Notes: generated by a model not told the origin, from the sequence alone. DNA of 64,000 nt from Psychrobacter sp. UBA3483 (GCF_002377905.1 NZ_DFQS01000004.1:4894-68893); one strand, 5' to 3'. Shown: positions 25,765 through 35,170, counted from the first letter of the stretch. Made by a program: numbers and translations.

Positions 25765-26391
25765 TTAGAACTGTTTTACGAAAGCAACGCCATATACCCA
25801 AGGGCTGATATCGATTTCACCAGCATCTACACCGTTCAACTTAGCATCAGTTTTGATGTCCATGTAACGTGCATCGATACGGAATGACTCAGTCGGTGCA
25901 AATGGAATATCAAGACCGATATGGCCAGCAACACCAACGCTATCGTCAAGATCTAGGTCCGCGCCGTTAGAAACTTTTTCTTTAAAGAAAGTCGTGTAGT
26001 TCACACCAACACCAACAAAAGGTTTCACGTTCATAGGCGTGTTATAGCCATCGAAATGGTATTGTAGTGAAAGAGTAGGTGGTAAATGCTGAGTTTTACC
26101 TGTCAAAACACGATTGCCAGCTGCATCATTTAGATCAAAATCATGATGAAATGGAATTGCTGCTAGTAGTTCAACACCAACGTTATTAGCGATAAAGTAT
26201 TCGCCACTGATGGTTGGGCGTACATCGCCATCAACATCAACAGATAGACCGTTATTTAAAGTACCGTTATCGCTTTTAGGATCAACATAATGTGCGCCAG
26301 CAGCGATAGACCAAGTACCAGCAGGTACTGCAAAAGCAGTAGTCATAGTAAGGGCAGTTGCAGCAGCTAAAACTAGGGATTGTAGTTTCAT
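25765..26391 (-). CDS. OmpW-family outer-membrane protein
   Basis: 208 residues from the ATG at 26391, chosen because AGGAAC lies just upstream and it gives a clean signal peptide (MKLQSLVLAAATALTMTTAFA). The mature protein is an eight-stranded beta-barrel of the OmpW type. It has an N-terminal AGAHYVDPKSDNG segment, central LPPTLSLQYHF (OmpW signature PPTL-x-LQY-F), VKPFVGVGVNYTTFF, and a C-terminal Phe (WVYGVAFVKQF) for BAM recognition. OmpW proteins pass small hydrophobic molecules through a lateral opening and respond to osmotic or oxidative stress in other bacteria. Monocistronic. Confidence 0.93.
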   Translation of the reverse strand: MKLQSLVLAAATALTMTTAFAVPAGTWSIAAGAHYVDPKSDNGTLNNGLSVDVDGDVRPTISGEYFIANNVGVELLAAIPFHHDFDLNDAAGNRVLTGKTQHLPPTLSLQYHFDGYNTPMNVKPFVGVGVNYTTFFKEKVSNGADLDLDDSVGVAGHIGLDIPFAPTESFRIDARYMDIKTDAKLNGVDAGEIDISPWVYGVAFVKQF

Positions 26392-26409
26392 CGTTAAGTT
26401 CCTCAACAT

Positions 26410-26708
26410 AATAGATGTTATTGGTCAGTTTCTAATGAGGGATGGCATCAGTGACCGTTATATAACGTCAGAGTTAAGATATAACTCGTAACATTATTTC
26501 TCTATTATAATACAAAAACCTCACGAGAAGTAAGGTTTTAAACAGGAAGTTGGCATAATTGTATTGTATGTTACAGTCATGGCGGATTTTATAGGTTAAA
26601 TTACCCTTTCTATTTTTAAATACTCTTCTTATGCTAAACCTGCATTTTCAATTGTCATTATTAAACGATAGAAATGAATAAATAGAAATAAACAGATAGA
26701 AGGATAGA
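26410..26708. other. Intergenic region, ompW / small zinc-ribbon gene
   Basis: About 300 AT-rich bp between divergent genes. It must hold both promoters. No strong motif or RNA is evident. Confidence 0.3.
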
Positions 26709-26717
26709 TTGGATATT

Positions 26718-26945
26718 ATGCTCGGTTATTGTAGTAACTCTCCGCTGCGCTGTGAAAATGCTCGCTCAATTAAGCTTTTAAACCAAATGGATGCCTGTTG
26801 CCCTAAATGTGGCTTGTTTTTATTACCAGCACAAAACTTAAGCAATCAATTACGGGCGGATGAACGCTTTTTACGTTTGGTCTTTTTTGCCACGGTAGTG
26901 GTATTATTAATCGCGACCTACATTTATTACATAAATTTTGTATAA
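26718..26945 (+). CDS. Small zinc-ribbon-like membrane protein
   Basis: About 75 residues from ATG 26718; a TTG at 26709, 5 nt after AGAAGGA, is an alternative start that adds MDI. The N-terminal part carries Cys pairs: GYCSNSPLRC (Cys-x6-Cys), then about 20 residues later CCPKCGLFLLPA. This arrangement can bind one zinc ion. The C-terminal 25 residues are one membrane helix (LVFFATVVVLLIATYIYYINF). The product would be a membrane-anchored cytoplasmic zinc ribbon. It sits just upstream of the K+ channel gene, which itself ends in a CPHCG motif. No family is recognised. Confidence 0.6.
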   Translation: MLGYCSNSPLRCENARSIKLLNQMDACCPKCGLFLLPAQNLSNQLRADERFLRLVFFATVVVLLIATYIYYINFV

Positions 26946-27080
26946 TCATAATGTTTAAAAAAAATTGCTATAAATTGTTTAAAAATCCTCATTGATGCTG
27001 CAAGCGCAACTGCCTTTTTGTTGATATCTCCTATCTGATTTTTATAACATAAAACCGATATTACACCACATAGGGACGGC

Positions 27081-28061
27081 ATGCTATTCCAATCTATTCG
27101 GCGCTTGCGTCTTTTCGTCTATAACATTCTCCAAAACGATGAGCATGACACGCTCTTTAGTCGCTATGTCGATTACTTTCTCATTTTTTTGATTATGGCG
27201 AACGTCACGGCGGTCATCGCTGAGTCGGTCGACAACTGGTATTATCCGTATCAGGCGTATTTTACGTGGTTTGAAAACTTATCTATCGTGGTATTTTCTA
27301 TCGAGTATTTACTGAGGTTATGGAGTGTCGCTGAAGCCAAACCTGATAATACGACGTGGCGTCAGCGCTGGGATTGGCTAAAAAGTCCATCTGCATTGAT
27401 TGATATTATTGCCATTGCCCCCGCATTTTTGAATTTCTTTGTCAGTATCGATTTGCGCTTCTTACGTATTTTGCGTCTATTTCGGATTCTGAAACTTACC
27501 CGCTATTTTGCCTCATTGCGTATTTTATTGGTGGTTATTAGTAAAGAAAAAGGCTCGTTTCAAGCGGTCATTTTTATCCTAATTATTATGATTGTGACGG
27601 CGTCGAGTGGCATTTATTTGGTCGAAAACCACGCCCAGCCCGAGGAGTTTGAGTCGATACCCAAAGCTATGTGGTGGGCGGTGGTCACCCTGACGACGGT
27701 TGGTTACGGAGATGTCACGCCTATCACCAGTGCTGGTAAGATATTGGGTGCACTTATCACCATACTCGGCGTTGGTCTTGCGGCTTTGCCAGCGGGTATT
27801 TTGGCGACGGGTCTGGCAAATGAGCTCAGTCAGCGCCGAGAAGAGCTCGAGCAAGATTTTCGCGAACAACTGGTCGATAGTGATTTTGATTTGGTGCAAA
27901 ATCAGATGATGATTGAAAAGATTCGCCGCGAGCTTGGACTAGACAAAGAGCAAGCACAAGAGATAGTGCTGCAAGTATTGCGTGAAAAAGAGCTTGAGCG
28001 CCGAGAAAAGGAAGTGCGGCAAAAGAATTTTTGTCCGCATTGCGGTGAGCCGTTAGAATAA
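27081..28061 (+). CDS. Voltage-gated-like potassium channel
   Basis: A 326-residue six-helix ion channel. S1-S3 are hydrophobic. S4 has regularly spaced arginines (RFLRILRLFRILKLTRYF, about 135-152), the voltage-sensor pattern. The pore helix and filter read MWWAVVTLTTVGYGDVTPIT (about 205-224), with the K+-selective TVGYGD. S6 follows (ILGVGLAALPAGILATGLANEL). A charged coiled-coil tail (about 250-315) ends in the half zinc ribbon FCPHCGEPLE. It would conduct K+ across the inner membrane. The terminal Cys pair is unusual for bacterial Kv-type channels and could pair between subunits. Confidence 0.92.
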   Translation: MLFQSIRRLRLFVYNILQNDEHDTLFSRYVDYFLIFLIMANVTAVIAESVDNWYYPYQAYFTWFENLSIVVFSIEYLLRLWSVAEAKPDNTTWRQRWDWLKSPSALIDIIAIAPAFLNFFVSIDLRFLRILRLFRILKLTRYFASLRILLVVISKEKGSFQAVIFILIIMIVTASSGIYLVENHAQPEEFESIPKAMWWAVVTLTTVGYGDVTPITSAGKILGALITILGVGLAALPAGILATGLANELSQRREELEQDFREQLVDSDFDLVQNQMMIEKIRRELGLDKEQAQEIVLQVLREKELERREKEVRQKNFCPHCGEPLE

Positions 28062-28091
28062 AGCGAATAGTTAAAAATTTTGGACAAAAAT

Positions 28092-28135
28092 AAAAAAGGC
28101 AAAACGTGAAATCTCAATAGCATTTTGCCCTTTTT
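28092..28135. terminator. Bidirectional terminator, K+ channel / TerD-like
   Basis: AAAAAGGCAAAA pairs with TTTTGCCCTTTTT (one bulged C) around a long loop, with A/T tracts on both sides. It lies between two convergent genes. Confidence 0.65.
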
Positions 28136-28189
28136 AATCGATAGGTTTTTTAATTGACAGCTAAAAACCAATCCGATATTGGTTATATA

Positions 28190-28852
28190 TCAGTTCATAG
28201 CTGGCGTAATCGGTAGAGCGCGTGCCAATTCATGAGCCACTTCTTGCGCGGCGGTTGCTAAATCTTTTGCCGGTAATGGCAGACTTTCTAAAGTCAGATG
28301 CCAATCGTCGACTTCTCGGCGCAAGTGCGCTGCCCAAAGTGTTACACAATCACGTGGTAGCTGCTTTAAGTTAATTTCAAAAACGCGGTTGCCTTCATCA
28401 TCACTTAAATGTATCTCGCCTTTTTTGACTCTACTAAAAGGTAGGCCGTGATAGGAGTTGGCGATTAAGGCTATATGGGTAATATGCGCAGGTATTTTAT
28501 CCAAATAAAGCCTGATTTGCTCTTGGTCAAGCGGCGCAAGGTACATCGCTTGCTCGCCGCGGTCTTTGCCGTTGAGACTATCACCTTGATGTTTGATAGA
28601 TTCTGCTTTATCCCGTAACTGCTTAAACCAAACGATATCGCTGATGGTGCAGTTGTCGTTATATAGTACGCAGGCCAAATCGATATCAATCGCGCCTGCA
28701 TTTTTTTTAAGGCGTTTCTTTAGGTTTTTAAATAAGCCTTTTTGCTCAATTTTAGTGAATTCATAATTGAGCGCAAAAAATAATGTCCCCGTATCTAAGC
28801 CCAGCCCTCTTAAACTGTCTGAAAGTAATGGTGATGGGGTAGTGGTTGACAT
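28190..28852 (-). CDS. TerD-family protein
   Basis: 220 residues resembling TerD/TerX proteins associated with tellurite and general stress resistance. It shows LDTGTLFFALNYEF, AIDIDLACVLYNDNCTISDI (about 55-75, the D-x-D-x-A-x-L-x pattern), KHQGDSLNGKDRGEQAMYLA (about 93-112, the H-x-GD-x-x-G loop) and IALIANSYHGLPFSRVKKGE. The Asp residues in these loops bind Ca2+ in characterised TerD proteins. The usual partners (TerC, TerZ, TerA) are absent. It lies 115 bp downstream of a WYL regulator on the same strand, so the two could be functionally linked. The C-terminal 20 residues form an Ala-rich helix. Confidence 0.8.
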   Translation of the reverse strand: MSTTTPSPLLSDSLRGLGLDTGTLFFALNYEFTKIEQKGLFKNLKKRLKKNAGAIDIDLACVLYNDNCTISDIVWFKQLRDKAESIKHQGDSLNGKDRGEQAMYLAPLDQEQIRLYLDKIPAHITHIALIANSYHGLPFSRVKKGEIHLSDDEGNRVFEINLKQLPRDCVTLWAAHLRREVDDWHLTLESLPLPAKDLATAAQEVAHELARALPITPAMN

Positions 28853-28967
28853 AATATTCCTTTTGGGTTTTTAATTTCGCCATTGTTTTTTAAATAATAT
28901 AAGCGTCAGTGCATTTGAGTATAGCTATTAGGTTTTATCGTCATTAATAATGAGCTATTTTTCTTTG

Positions 28968-30140
28968 TTATTGCAGCTCATCATTTATTGGTTTATCTAA
29001 AACCGCTTGATAGAGGAGTGCGGGTTTGGCGTCTAATAAACCGCTACCAAAACCACGTAACCACCAAACCAGCTGCGAGGTTAAGTTAACGGTCGCACGT
29101 ATGGTTAGGGTTTCATCGTTATTGATGGTCACAGTTTGGTCATCACTAAGCTTACTTTCCGTTAAGCTTTTGCCCGCTTGTTTGGTAAATTGTAGCTCAA
29201 CGGCGGTATGTTTGCCATGATTGGGCAGCTGACTAAATAGAGGATGGCTAAAGCCCATGCCACCTGCATCTAAATAGGTATCTAATTGAAAATTATCTGG
29301 TGTTTGAGCCGCGCTTTCTAGTATCTCAACGCTGGTAAAGCGGTGGAGGGCAAAGGTACGGATAATCATCTCTGGATCATCGGTGCGCGTCGCCAAGAGA
29401 TAAATAATCACCCCACGCTGAATGATGGCGATAGGATTTAAGGTATATTCACTGGCTTGTGATTTATCGCTGCGGGTATAACTGGCTTTTATTTGTAATT
29501 GATAAAACAGTGCGTGGTAAATGTTGTCTTTACTTTCCAAATCAATATGCGGCGCAATCAAAGGCTGCGAGGCAGGCTCAATACGCACTCTGTCAATCCA
29601 TGAATGGGTGACTTTACTGTTTTTCAGTTGCCGGCGTGCCAAATCAAACCAAGGAAAAAGCTCATCTAAAATAACCGGTGGCAGCAGCTGGCTTAGATTG
29701 GCTTCGACCATATTAAAGGCAACCGCTTGCGATAAGTTCATATGCGGTAAGCTTTGCAGCGGCGCATCGTCTTTCCAGCGCCAACCTTGCGGATTGGCAT
29801 TATTTTTTTCGATAGGGAAGCGCTTAGCAAGTGCATTTAAATCGCGTTGCACGGTGCGTAAACTGATATCAAAACCTGCCAATTTAAGTTGCTCGTAGAC
29901 ATGGGTGGTGCCTACCCAGCGATTGCGCTGCAACTGCGACAGTACTTGCCATTGCCGCGCGGTCGTCGCGGCGCCATGACGATTATCTGCTGCTTCCTCA
30001 GACGCTTTATTTTCTGCAGTAACTTCGTCATTTTGCTCAGTAACTTTTTTAGGCACGTCTCCTAGCACTAGGGCAGTTGCTGAATCATCAACAGCTGCTT
30101 GCGCTTGAAGAGCATTGGCGTCAGTAGAATGTACAGTCAT
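28968..30140 (-). CDS. WYL-domain transcriptional regulator (YafY-like)
   Basis: 390 residues. After a 60-residue hydrophilic start, a winged helix-turn-helix covers about 62-118 (QWQVLSQLQRNRWVGTTHVY, then ISLRTVQRDLNALAKRFPIE). The WYL domain follows at about 215-295 (YTLNPIAIIQRGVIIYLLAT, then IRTFALHRFTSVEIL), with the canonical WYL tripeptide reading IYL. A C-terminal WCX-like extension ends in WWLRGFGSGLL. WYL domains bind nucleotides or nucleic acid ligands and regulate stress, DNA-damage and defence genes. It sits between a TerD-like and a Lon-family gene, all on the minus strand. Confidence 0.85.
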   Translation of the reverse strand: MTVHSTDANALQAQAAVDDSATALVLGDVPKKVTEQNDEVTAENKASEEAADNRHGAATTARQWQVLSQLQRNRWVGTTHVYEQLKLAGFDISLRTVQRDLNALAKRFPIEKNNANPQGWRWKDDAPLQSLPHMNLSQAVAFNMVEANLSQLLPPVILDELFPWFDLARRQLKNSKVTHSWIDRVRIEPASQPLIAPHIDLESKDNIYHALFYQLQIKASYTRSDKSQASEYTLNPIAIIQRGVIIYLLATRTDDPEMIIRTFALHRFTSVEILESAAQTPDNFQLDTYLDAGGMGFSHPLFSQLPNHGKHTAVELQFTKQAGKSLTESKLSDDQTVTINNDETLTIRATVNLTSQLVWWLRGFGSGLLDAKPALLYQAVLDKPINDELQ

Positions 30141-30245
30141 TAAAGATAACCTTTATTCAGTCACGAGTTTAATTTTCATAAGGGCGTTATTTATTATGGA
30201 AGCCGATCGCAAAAAGTTAATCATCGCAGAAAAGCAGGACAACGT

Positions 30246-33125
30246 CTAGCGATGCCCTTCTGTATTTGCTTCTATAGTTGCGTCTGGGTTTACGTCTGAA
30301 CCTGTATCTATATCACCTTTTTCTTTCTTGGCTTTTTTTTGCTTATCTTGTTTTTTTTGACGCTTGGCCTTACGCTTCTTTTTGTCCTTTTTCTTTGTTT
30401 TTTTATCATCGACTTCGTCATCGGCGTTTTGATTTTCATCCCAAAGCATCAAACGACTTAACACTTTACCAAATAGGGTGTCTTTACGGTAGCGACCTTT
30501 TTTATTCATGGTATCGACAGGCAGGCCGGTCATTAGAGTCAAGGCTTCACTAAGCGTCTGCACGCCATAAATATGAAATTGCTCTGCTTGAACGGCGGCG
30601 ATGATGTCGTCACGTAGCATTAACTGTTTGACGTTGGCTATTGGAATGACCACGCCTTGTTGCCCCGTCAGCTCTTGCTCGCGGCAAGCGTCAAAGAAAC
30701 CAGCGATTTTAGAATTGATGCCGCCAACCGCTTGGACTTCGCCTAACTGATTCATCGAACCGGTAATCGCAAAAGATTGATTGATAGGGACGTTTGCCAA
30801 GGCGGAGAGTAGCGCGCAGCCTTCACTGACCGTCGCACTATCACCATCGATATGGGCGTAACTTTGCTCAAAAGCGAGCGAGGCGCTAAAGTTTAGCGCA
30901 TGATGCTGACTAAATAGGGCGCGCAAATAGCTGGTCATAATCAGCATACCTTTGGCGTGTAAGCTGCCGCCCAAATCCACATCGCGCTCGATATCGAGGA
31001 TTTCGCCCGCGCCAATATTTGGCTGAATGACTGCGGTCAGACGAGCGGGCATACCAAACTCGCTATCGGCGTAACTGACGACGGTGAGTGCATTGACTTG
31101 CCCGACAGCATCGCCTTGGGTCTGAATCAGCTGCTGGCCATTTTTTAACTCATCCCAATAAAGGTCGCGCAAATATCCTGATCGTTCGTCCATATCGTCA
31201 ATAGCGTGGGTGACGTGAATGGCGCTAACGATATTTTTACCGCTTAAACGTGCATGACGGTTGGACTCGTGCAATAGCTTAATCAATAAATCACTATGCA
31301 AGCTTAAGCGGTCTTGGTCTTCTGCTTGTAAGCTTAAATGCTCAAGTAGGGCGGCTTGGGCGCTACGATCAAAAGGATAGAGATTGGCATAATCAATGAT
31401 GTCTGCCATTTTTGCCACCAAGGCCAATTCGTGCTCAGGGCTACGAGTTACATCGTCATGAAAATCGGCACGTACTTTAAATACCGCATCAAACTCCGGC
31501 TCCAGCTCTAGTAGTTCGTAATATAAATCCGCTTCGCCAAGCAAGATTACCTTAATATCAAGGTCAATGGGTGCGGGCGCAAGTGACAAGCTGCCTGTTA
31601 AGGTCAGCATCTGCTCAAGGCTGGATAGCCTGATTTTACGTGATTGCAGCGCGCGCTTAAGGCCTTGCCAAGCGTAAGGATGCTCAAGGAGATGACTGGC
31701 TTCTAACAATAGATAACCGCCATTGGCACGGTGCAGGGCGCCAGCGCGAATCATACTGACATCGGTGGTTACTGTGCCCAATTGGGTGATTTGCTCGACA
31801 TGACCCAATAGGTTTAAATGCGTCGGCAAATCTTCAAAGACAACGGGTGCACCACTATCTGGCGTGTGGCTAACAATAACGTTGACCGCATAGCGGCTCG
31901 GAGTCGTCGCCAGAACTGCCGTCACAAACTCCTCATCATCACCATTGACGATACGCTCGACATGGGTGACCATATCAGCGAATACCGCTTTGAGATAATC
32001 AACGATCAAGGGATGAGCAGAAAATTGCTCATAAATAGGCGTAAATAAAGGCTGCAGCGCACGACGGGCAATATTGCGATGCAGCGCTTCAATGGCATCA
32101 TTGGCTTCGTCTTCTAATTGCTCTAAAGCGATGGTTAGCTGACTTAAGCGCTTTTGCATATGGTTTTTTTGGGCAAAATTATTCAGCTCAGCTTCGTACT
32201 CGCTTTTGCCATAGTCATTGCTGTATTCGTTGCCATACTCGCTGTTAGCATTATCATCATCAAGATTGTTTTTAGTAGGGTGCGCAGTTTTTTCTGCTGT
32301 TGTTTGATTTTTTTGGCTACTAGAAATTTTTAAATGGTCCGTGCTCTGATTATTTTCCTCGGTAGATAATTTGCTAGGATGTACAAATACCGCTTTATTA
32401 TCAAATGCGCGAAACGTCAGTGCCAAATCGTACTGCTTACCCTCGGTGTTTAGGTCGTCGTAAGCCTGACTTTCTTTTTGATGGGTCTCATTTTTAATCG
32501 TTTCTATTTTGCTTTGATACTGGTCGCTACGAAAACGTTGGCTAAGTCGTTTTTTGGCTTGCTGCCACAACTGATTGACCTGCTGCTGCAATATCTGCCC
32601 TTGCCCGGCAGGTAGGCGCAGTGCTTGCGGTGTACGCGGATCAGTAAAATTGTGCACATAAACCCAATCATCAGGCGTCGGTGCATCAGCGGCAATGCGC
32701 TGTAGCAAGCGACTGATCACTGTGCGTTTACCTAAGCCATTTTCGCCTGCGGCAAATACGTGATAGCCGCTGGCATGAATATCCAGCGCCGTCTGCAAGG
32801 CTTTTAGGGCGCGCTGTTGCCCAAAGCCGACATCTAAATCAGGGGCAGTGCGGGTATCGCTCGGTAGTTCATCAGGATTGGTATAACGCTTAAGCTGCTC
32901 GGCACTAATAAGGCAGCGCTCATTAACCTCGATAAATACCGGATGAGGCATATTAGGCGTATCTAAAGTGCGCTCTTGCTCATCAGTCTCGTCCGACTTT
33001 ATTGCCGTCGGCTTTGTATTGGCTGGCTTAGAGGCTTTTGTTACTGCTGAATTTTTAACAGGTGTTGCCATAGATTTGCTGTCTTTTGAGTCTTGATTTA
33101 TATGGGTGTTTTGCGGTTCGGTCAT
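30246..33125 (-). CDS. Lon-family ATP-dependent protease (LonB/YcbZ type)
   Basis: 959 residues. The N-terminal AAA_32 region has FAAGENGLGKRTVISRLLQR (Walker A, about 120-140) and DDWVYVHNFTDPRTPQALRL. A long charged insertion (about 225-340) interrupts it before a coiled coil. The ATPase lid has GGYLLLEASHLLEHPYAWQG. The C-terminal S16 protease domain has HIDGDSATVSEGCALLSALA with the catalytic Ser (about 760) and GGINSKIAGFFDAC with the catalytic Lys (about 803). It ends in a Lys-rich tail of about 65 residues (repeated KK(D/K)KK units), unlike E. coli YcbZ. It should degrade proteins in the cytoplasm; its substrates are unknown. The 105-bp gap to the WYL gene gives no clear terminator. 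Confidence 0.9.
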   Translation of the reverse strand: MTEPQNTHINQDSKDSKSMATPVKNSAVTKASKPANTKPTAIKSDETDEQERTLDTPNMPHPVFIEVNERCLISAEQLKRYTNPDELPSDTRTAPDLDVGFGQQRALKALQTALDIHASGYHVFAAGENGLGKRTVISRLLQRIAADAPTPDDWVYVHNFTDPRTPQALRLPAGQGQILQQQVNQLWQQAKKRLSQRFRSDQYQSKIETIKNETHQKESQAYDDLNTEGKQYDLALTFRAFDNKAVFVHPSKLSTEENNQSTDHLKISSSQKNQTTAEKTAHPTKNNLDDDNANSEYGNEYSNDYGKSEYEAELNNFAQKNHMQKRLSQLTIALEQLEDEANDAIEALHRNIARRALQPLFTPIYEQFSAHPLIVDYLKAVFADMVTHVERIVNGDDEEFVTAVLATTPSRYAVNVIVSHTPDSGAPVVFEDLPTHLNLLGHVEQITQLGTVTTDVSMIRAGALHRANGGYLLLEASHLLEHPYAWQGLKRALQSRKIRLSSLEQMLTLTGSLSLAPAPIDLDIKVILLGEADLYYELLELEPEFDAVFKVRADFHDDVTRSPEHELALVAKMADIIDYANLYPFDRSAQAALLEHLSLQAEDQDRLSLHSDLLIKLLHESNRHARLSGKNIVSAIHVTHAIDDMDERSGYLRDLYWDELKNGQQLIQTQGDAVGQVNALTVVSYADSEFGMPARLTAVIQPNIGAGEILDIERDVDLGGSLHAKGMLIMTSYLRALFSQHHALNFSASLAFEQSYAHIDGDSATVSEGCALLSALANVPINQSFAITGSMNQLGEVQAVGGINSKIAGFFDACREQELTGQQGVVIPIANVKQLMLRDDIIAAVQAEQFHIYGVQTLSEALTLMTGLPVDTMNKKGRYRKDTLFGKVLSRLMLWDENQNADDEVDDKKTKKKDKKKRKAKRQKKQDKQKKAKKEKGDIDTGSDVNPDATIEANTEGHR

Positions 33126-33497
33126 AGTTATATAGTAAGTCGTTTTAAAAGGGCGGAATGGTTATTGATTTTTTGCTGTTTGCGCTTTAAGTTTAGGAAT
33201 GTGTTTTTAATCATGCTTACATTTATGAGAGTAAATAAGAACATCTTACAAGATATCGGCGCGTTTTAGACAAGACATTCAGCACAGTTTTGTATCATAG
33301 TAAAGTGAGAGGTTTGGCTTATTAGGCTGCAACAATGGAGGTTTTGCTACCATGACTTGCTGGTTATTGAAGAAGATAAGCCCTCAACATAGGCGTAGAT
33401 AGTATAAGATGGCGTACATTGGCGCAATCTGCAACTATTCAATGGGCGGAGCGCATGATAAAATAGACGGTTCACATGTCAAAACTGGATAGCCCGT
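33126..33497. other. Divergent intergenic region, Lon-family gene / rsmG
   Basis: 372 bp between divergent genes, moderately AT-rich. Promoters for the Lon-family protease (minus) and the rsmG-parAB block (plus) should lie here. I found no convincing consensus promoter, parS site, DnaA-box cluster or RNA gene. Confidence 0.35.
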
Positions 33498-34214
33498 ATG
33501 TCAGATTCTACTAAAACTTCATCATCATCTGCTAGCACGGGTAAAAGCCATATTGACCCGACAGGCTTTGTAAAGCTCGGTGCGCAATTACCTACACTGG
33601 CAACTATGCTGGGGCAAGCAATAGATGAGTTGGGTCTTACGTTAAGCGTGCAGCAGCAGCGTACGTTATTATTGTATTTAGACCAGCTTTTATTATGGAA
33701 TAAAGCGTATAATCTGACCGCTATTAGCGATCCAGTCGAAGCGCTGATCAAACATATCATCGATTGTTTGGCTATTATAACGCATTTACCGTCAGGGTCG
33801 CTGCTTGATATTGGTACAGGAGCGGGTTTGCCAGCGGTAATTATTGCTATCTGTCAGCCTGAGCGCCAATGTACTGCTCTCGATAGCAATCAGAAAAAGA
33901 TTCGGTTTATTAAGCAAATCAGCAGCGAGCTTGGGTTGACTAACATGCACCCAATCGCCTCGCGTATTGAAGCGCATGAAGCCAGCTATGAGGTGGTCAC
34001 CTCAAGAGCCTTTGCCAGTTTGATTGATTTTGTTGAAGTGGCTCAGCCGCGCTTGGCAGAAAATGGCTATTTATGCGCGATGAAAGGCAAAGCACCAAGT
34101 AATGAAGAGCTACAGGCGTTAAGTGAGGTTTGGCAGATAAAGACGATTCCATTAAAAGTACCACGTTTACAAGATAGTCGTCATTTAATTGAATTATCTT
34201 ATAAAAATGTCTAA
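33498..34214 (+). CDS. rsmG: 16S rRNA (guanine-527-N7)-methyltransferase
   Basis: 238 residues. RsmG (GidB) methylates G527 of 16S rRNA using S-adenosylmethionine; its loss gives low-level streptomycin resistance in other bacteria. Motifs: LLWNKAYNLTAISDPVEALIKHI (core start), SLLDIGTGAGLPAVIIAI (SAM-binding loop, about 98-115), ALDSNQKKIRFIKQISSELGL, and SRAFASLIDFVE. It has roughly 35 more N-terminal residues than E. coli RsmG. It precedes parA and parB, the widespread rsmG-parA-parB order near chromosome origins. Confidence 0.96.
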   Translation: MSDSTKTSSSSASTGKSHIDPTGFVKLGAQLPTLATMLGQAIDELGLTLSVQQQRTLLLYLDQLLLWNKAYNLTAISDPVEALIKHIIDCLAIITHLPSGSLLDIGTGAGLPAVIIAICQPERQCTALDSNQKKIRFIKQISSELGLTNMHPIASRIEAHEASYEVVTSRAFASLIDFVEVAQPRLAENGYLCAMKGKAPSNEELQALSEVWQIKTIPLKVPRLQDSRHLIELSYKNV

Positions 34215-34393
34215 GCTATGAGCACGTAACGCTATACGAGGCAACAATTGTTCTATAGTCATAAATGATTTGTACGCTGCTGTCTAAATAGCCTTATAGG
34301 TAAGTGTCAGGTATTTGAGTAAAATAACACGCCCAAGTAGCGAACATACTTTAGTAAAATCAGTAACAGATTCTAATTAAATTGAGTGAGTGT

Positions 34394-35170
34394 ATGGAAA
34401 TCATAGCGATTGCGAATCAAAAAGGCGGCGTGGGTAAAACCACGACGGCAGTAAATTTGACCGCCAGCTTAGCGGCCAAGCGCAAGCATGTACTACTGAT
34501 TGACTTAGACCCTCAGGGTAATGCGACCAGTGGCACGGGCGTCGATAAGAACGCATTGGACTTGACCATCGCTGATGTATTGCTCGATGGGGTGTCGCTG
34601 TCTGAGGCGATTGTGAGCAGCCCAGCTGGGTTTGATGTCATCGGCGCCAACCGTGATTTGGCGGGGATGGACATCACTTTAATGAGTAAAACCAATAGCC
34701 ATGAGCTGTTTAAAACGGCAATGGCGCAGTTGGTCAATGATCAAATCTCGACCAATAAACCGGCTTATGATTATGTGATTATCGACTGTGCACCAAGCTT
34801 AAATTTATTGACGATTAATGCATTGGTTGCCACCGACAGCGTTATTATTCCGATGCAGTGTGAATATTATGCGTTAGAAGGTTTGGCGGACTTGTCGCAG
34901 ACGATTGAGCGTCTTACCGAACTTAATCCTAAGCTCTATATTCGCGGGGTGGTCAGAACCTTATTTGATGCGCGTAATACCTTAGCGCGTGATGTGTCGG
35001 CTGAATTAGAGGCGCACTTTGGCGATATTATGTATAAGACACATATTCCAAGAAATATTCGTCTAGCAGAAGCGCCAGCACATGGTTTACCAGTTATCGC
35101 GTATGAAAGATGGTCAAAAGGCGCGCGCGCGTATCAAAAACTGGCAGCTGAAGTAATGAAGCAAAGTTAA
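34394..35170 (+). CDS. parA: Chromosome-partitioning ATPase ParA (Soj)
   Basis: About 258 residues from the ATG at 34394; an upstream TTG at 34382 adds only four. Deviant Walker A IANQKGGVGKTTTAVN (about 5-20), Walker A-prime DLDPQGNATSG (about 38), and Walker B YDYVIIDCAPSLNLL (about 118). Chromosomal Soj type, lacking the N-terminal regulatory domain of plasmid ParA. It works with ParB bound at parS to segregate chromosome origins. Upstream of parB by about 170 bp and downstream of rsmG, as in many gammaproteobacteria. Confidence 0.96.
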   Translation: MEIIAIANQKGGVGKTTTAVNLTASLAAKRKHVLLIDLDPQGNATSGTGVDKNALDLTIADVLLDGVSLSEAIVSSPAGFDVIGANRDLAGMDITLMSKTNSHELFKTAMAQLVNDQISTNKPAYDYVIIDCAPSLNLLTINALVATDSVIIPMQCEYYALEGLADLSQTIERLTELNPKLYIRGVVRTLFDARNTLARDVSAELEAHFGDIMYKTHIPRNIRLAEAPAHGLPVIAYERWSKGARAYQKLAAEVMKQS

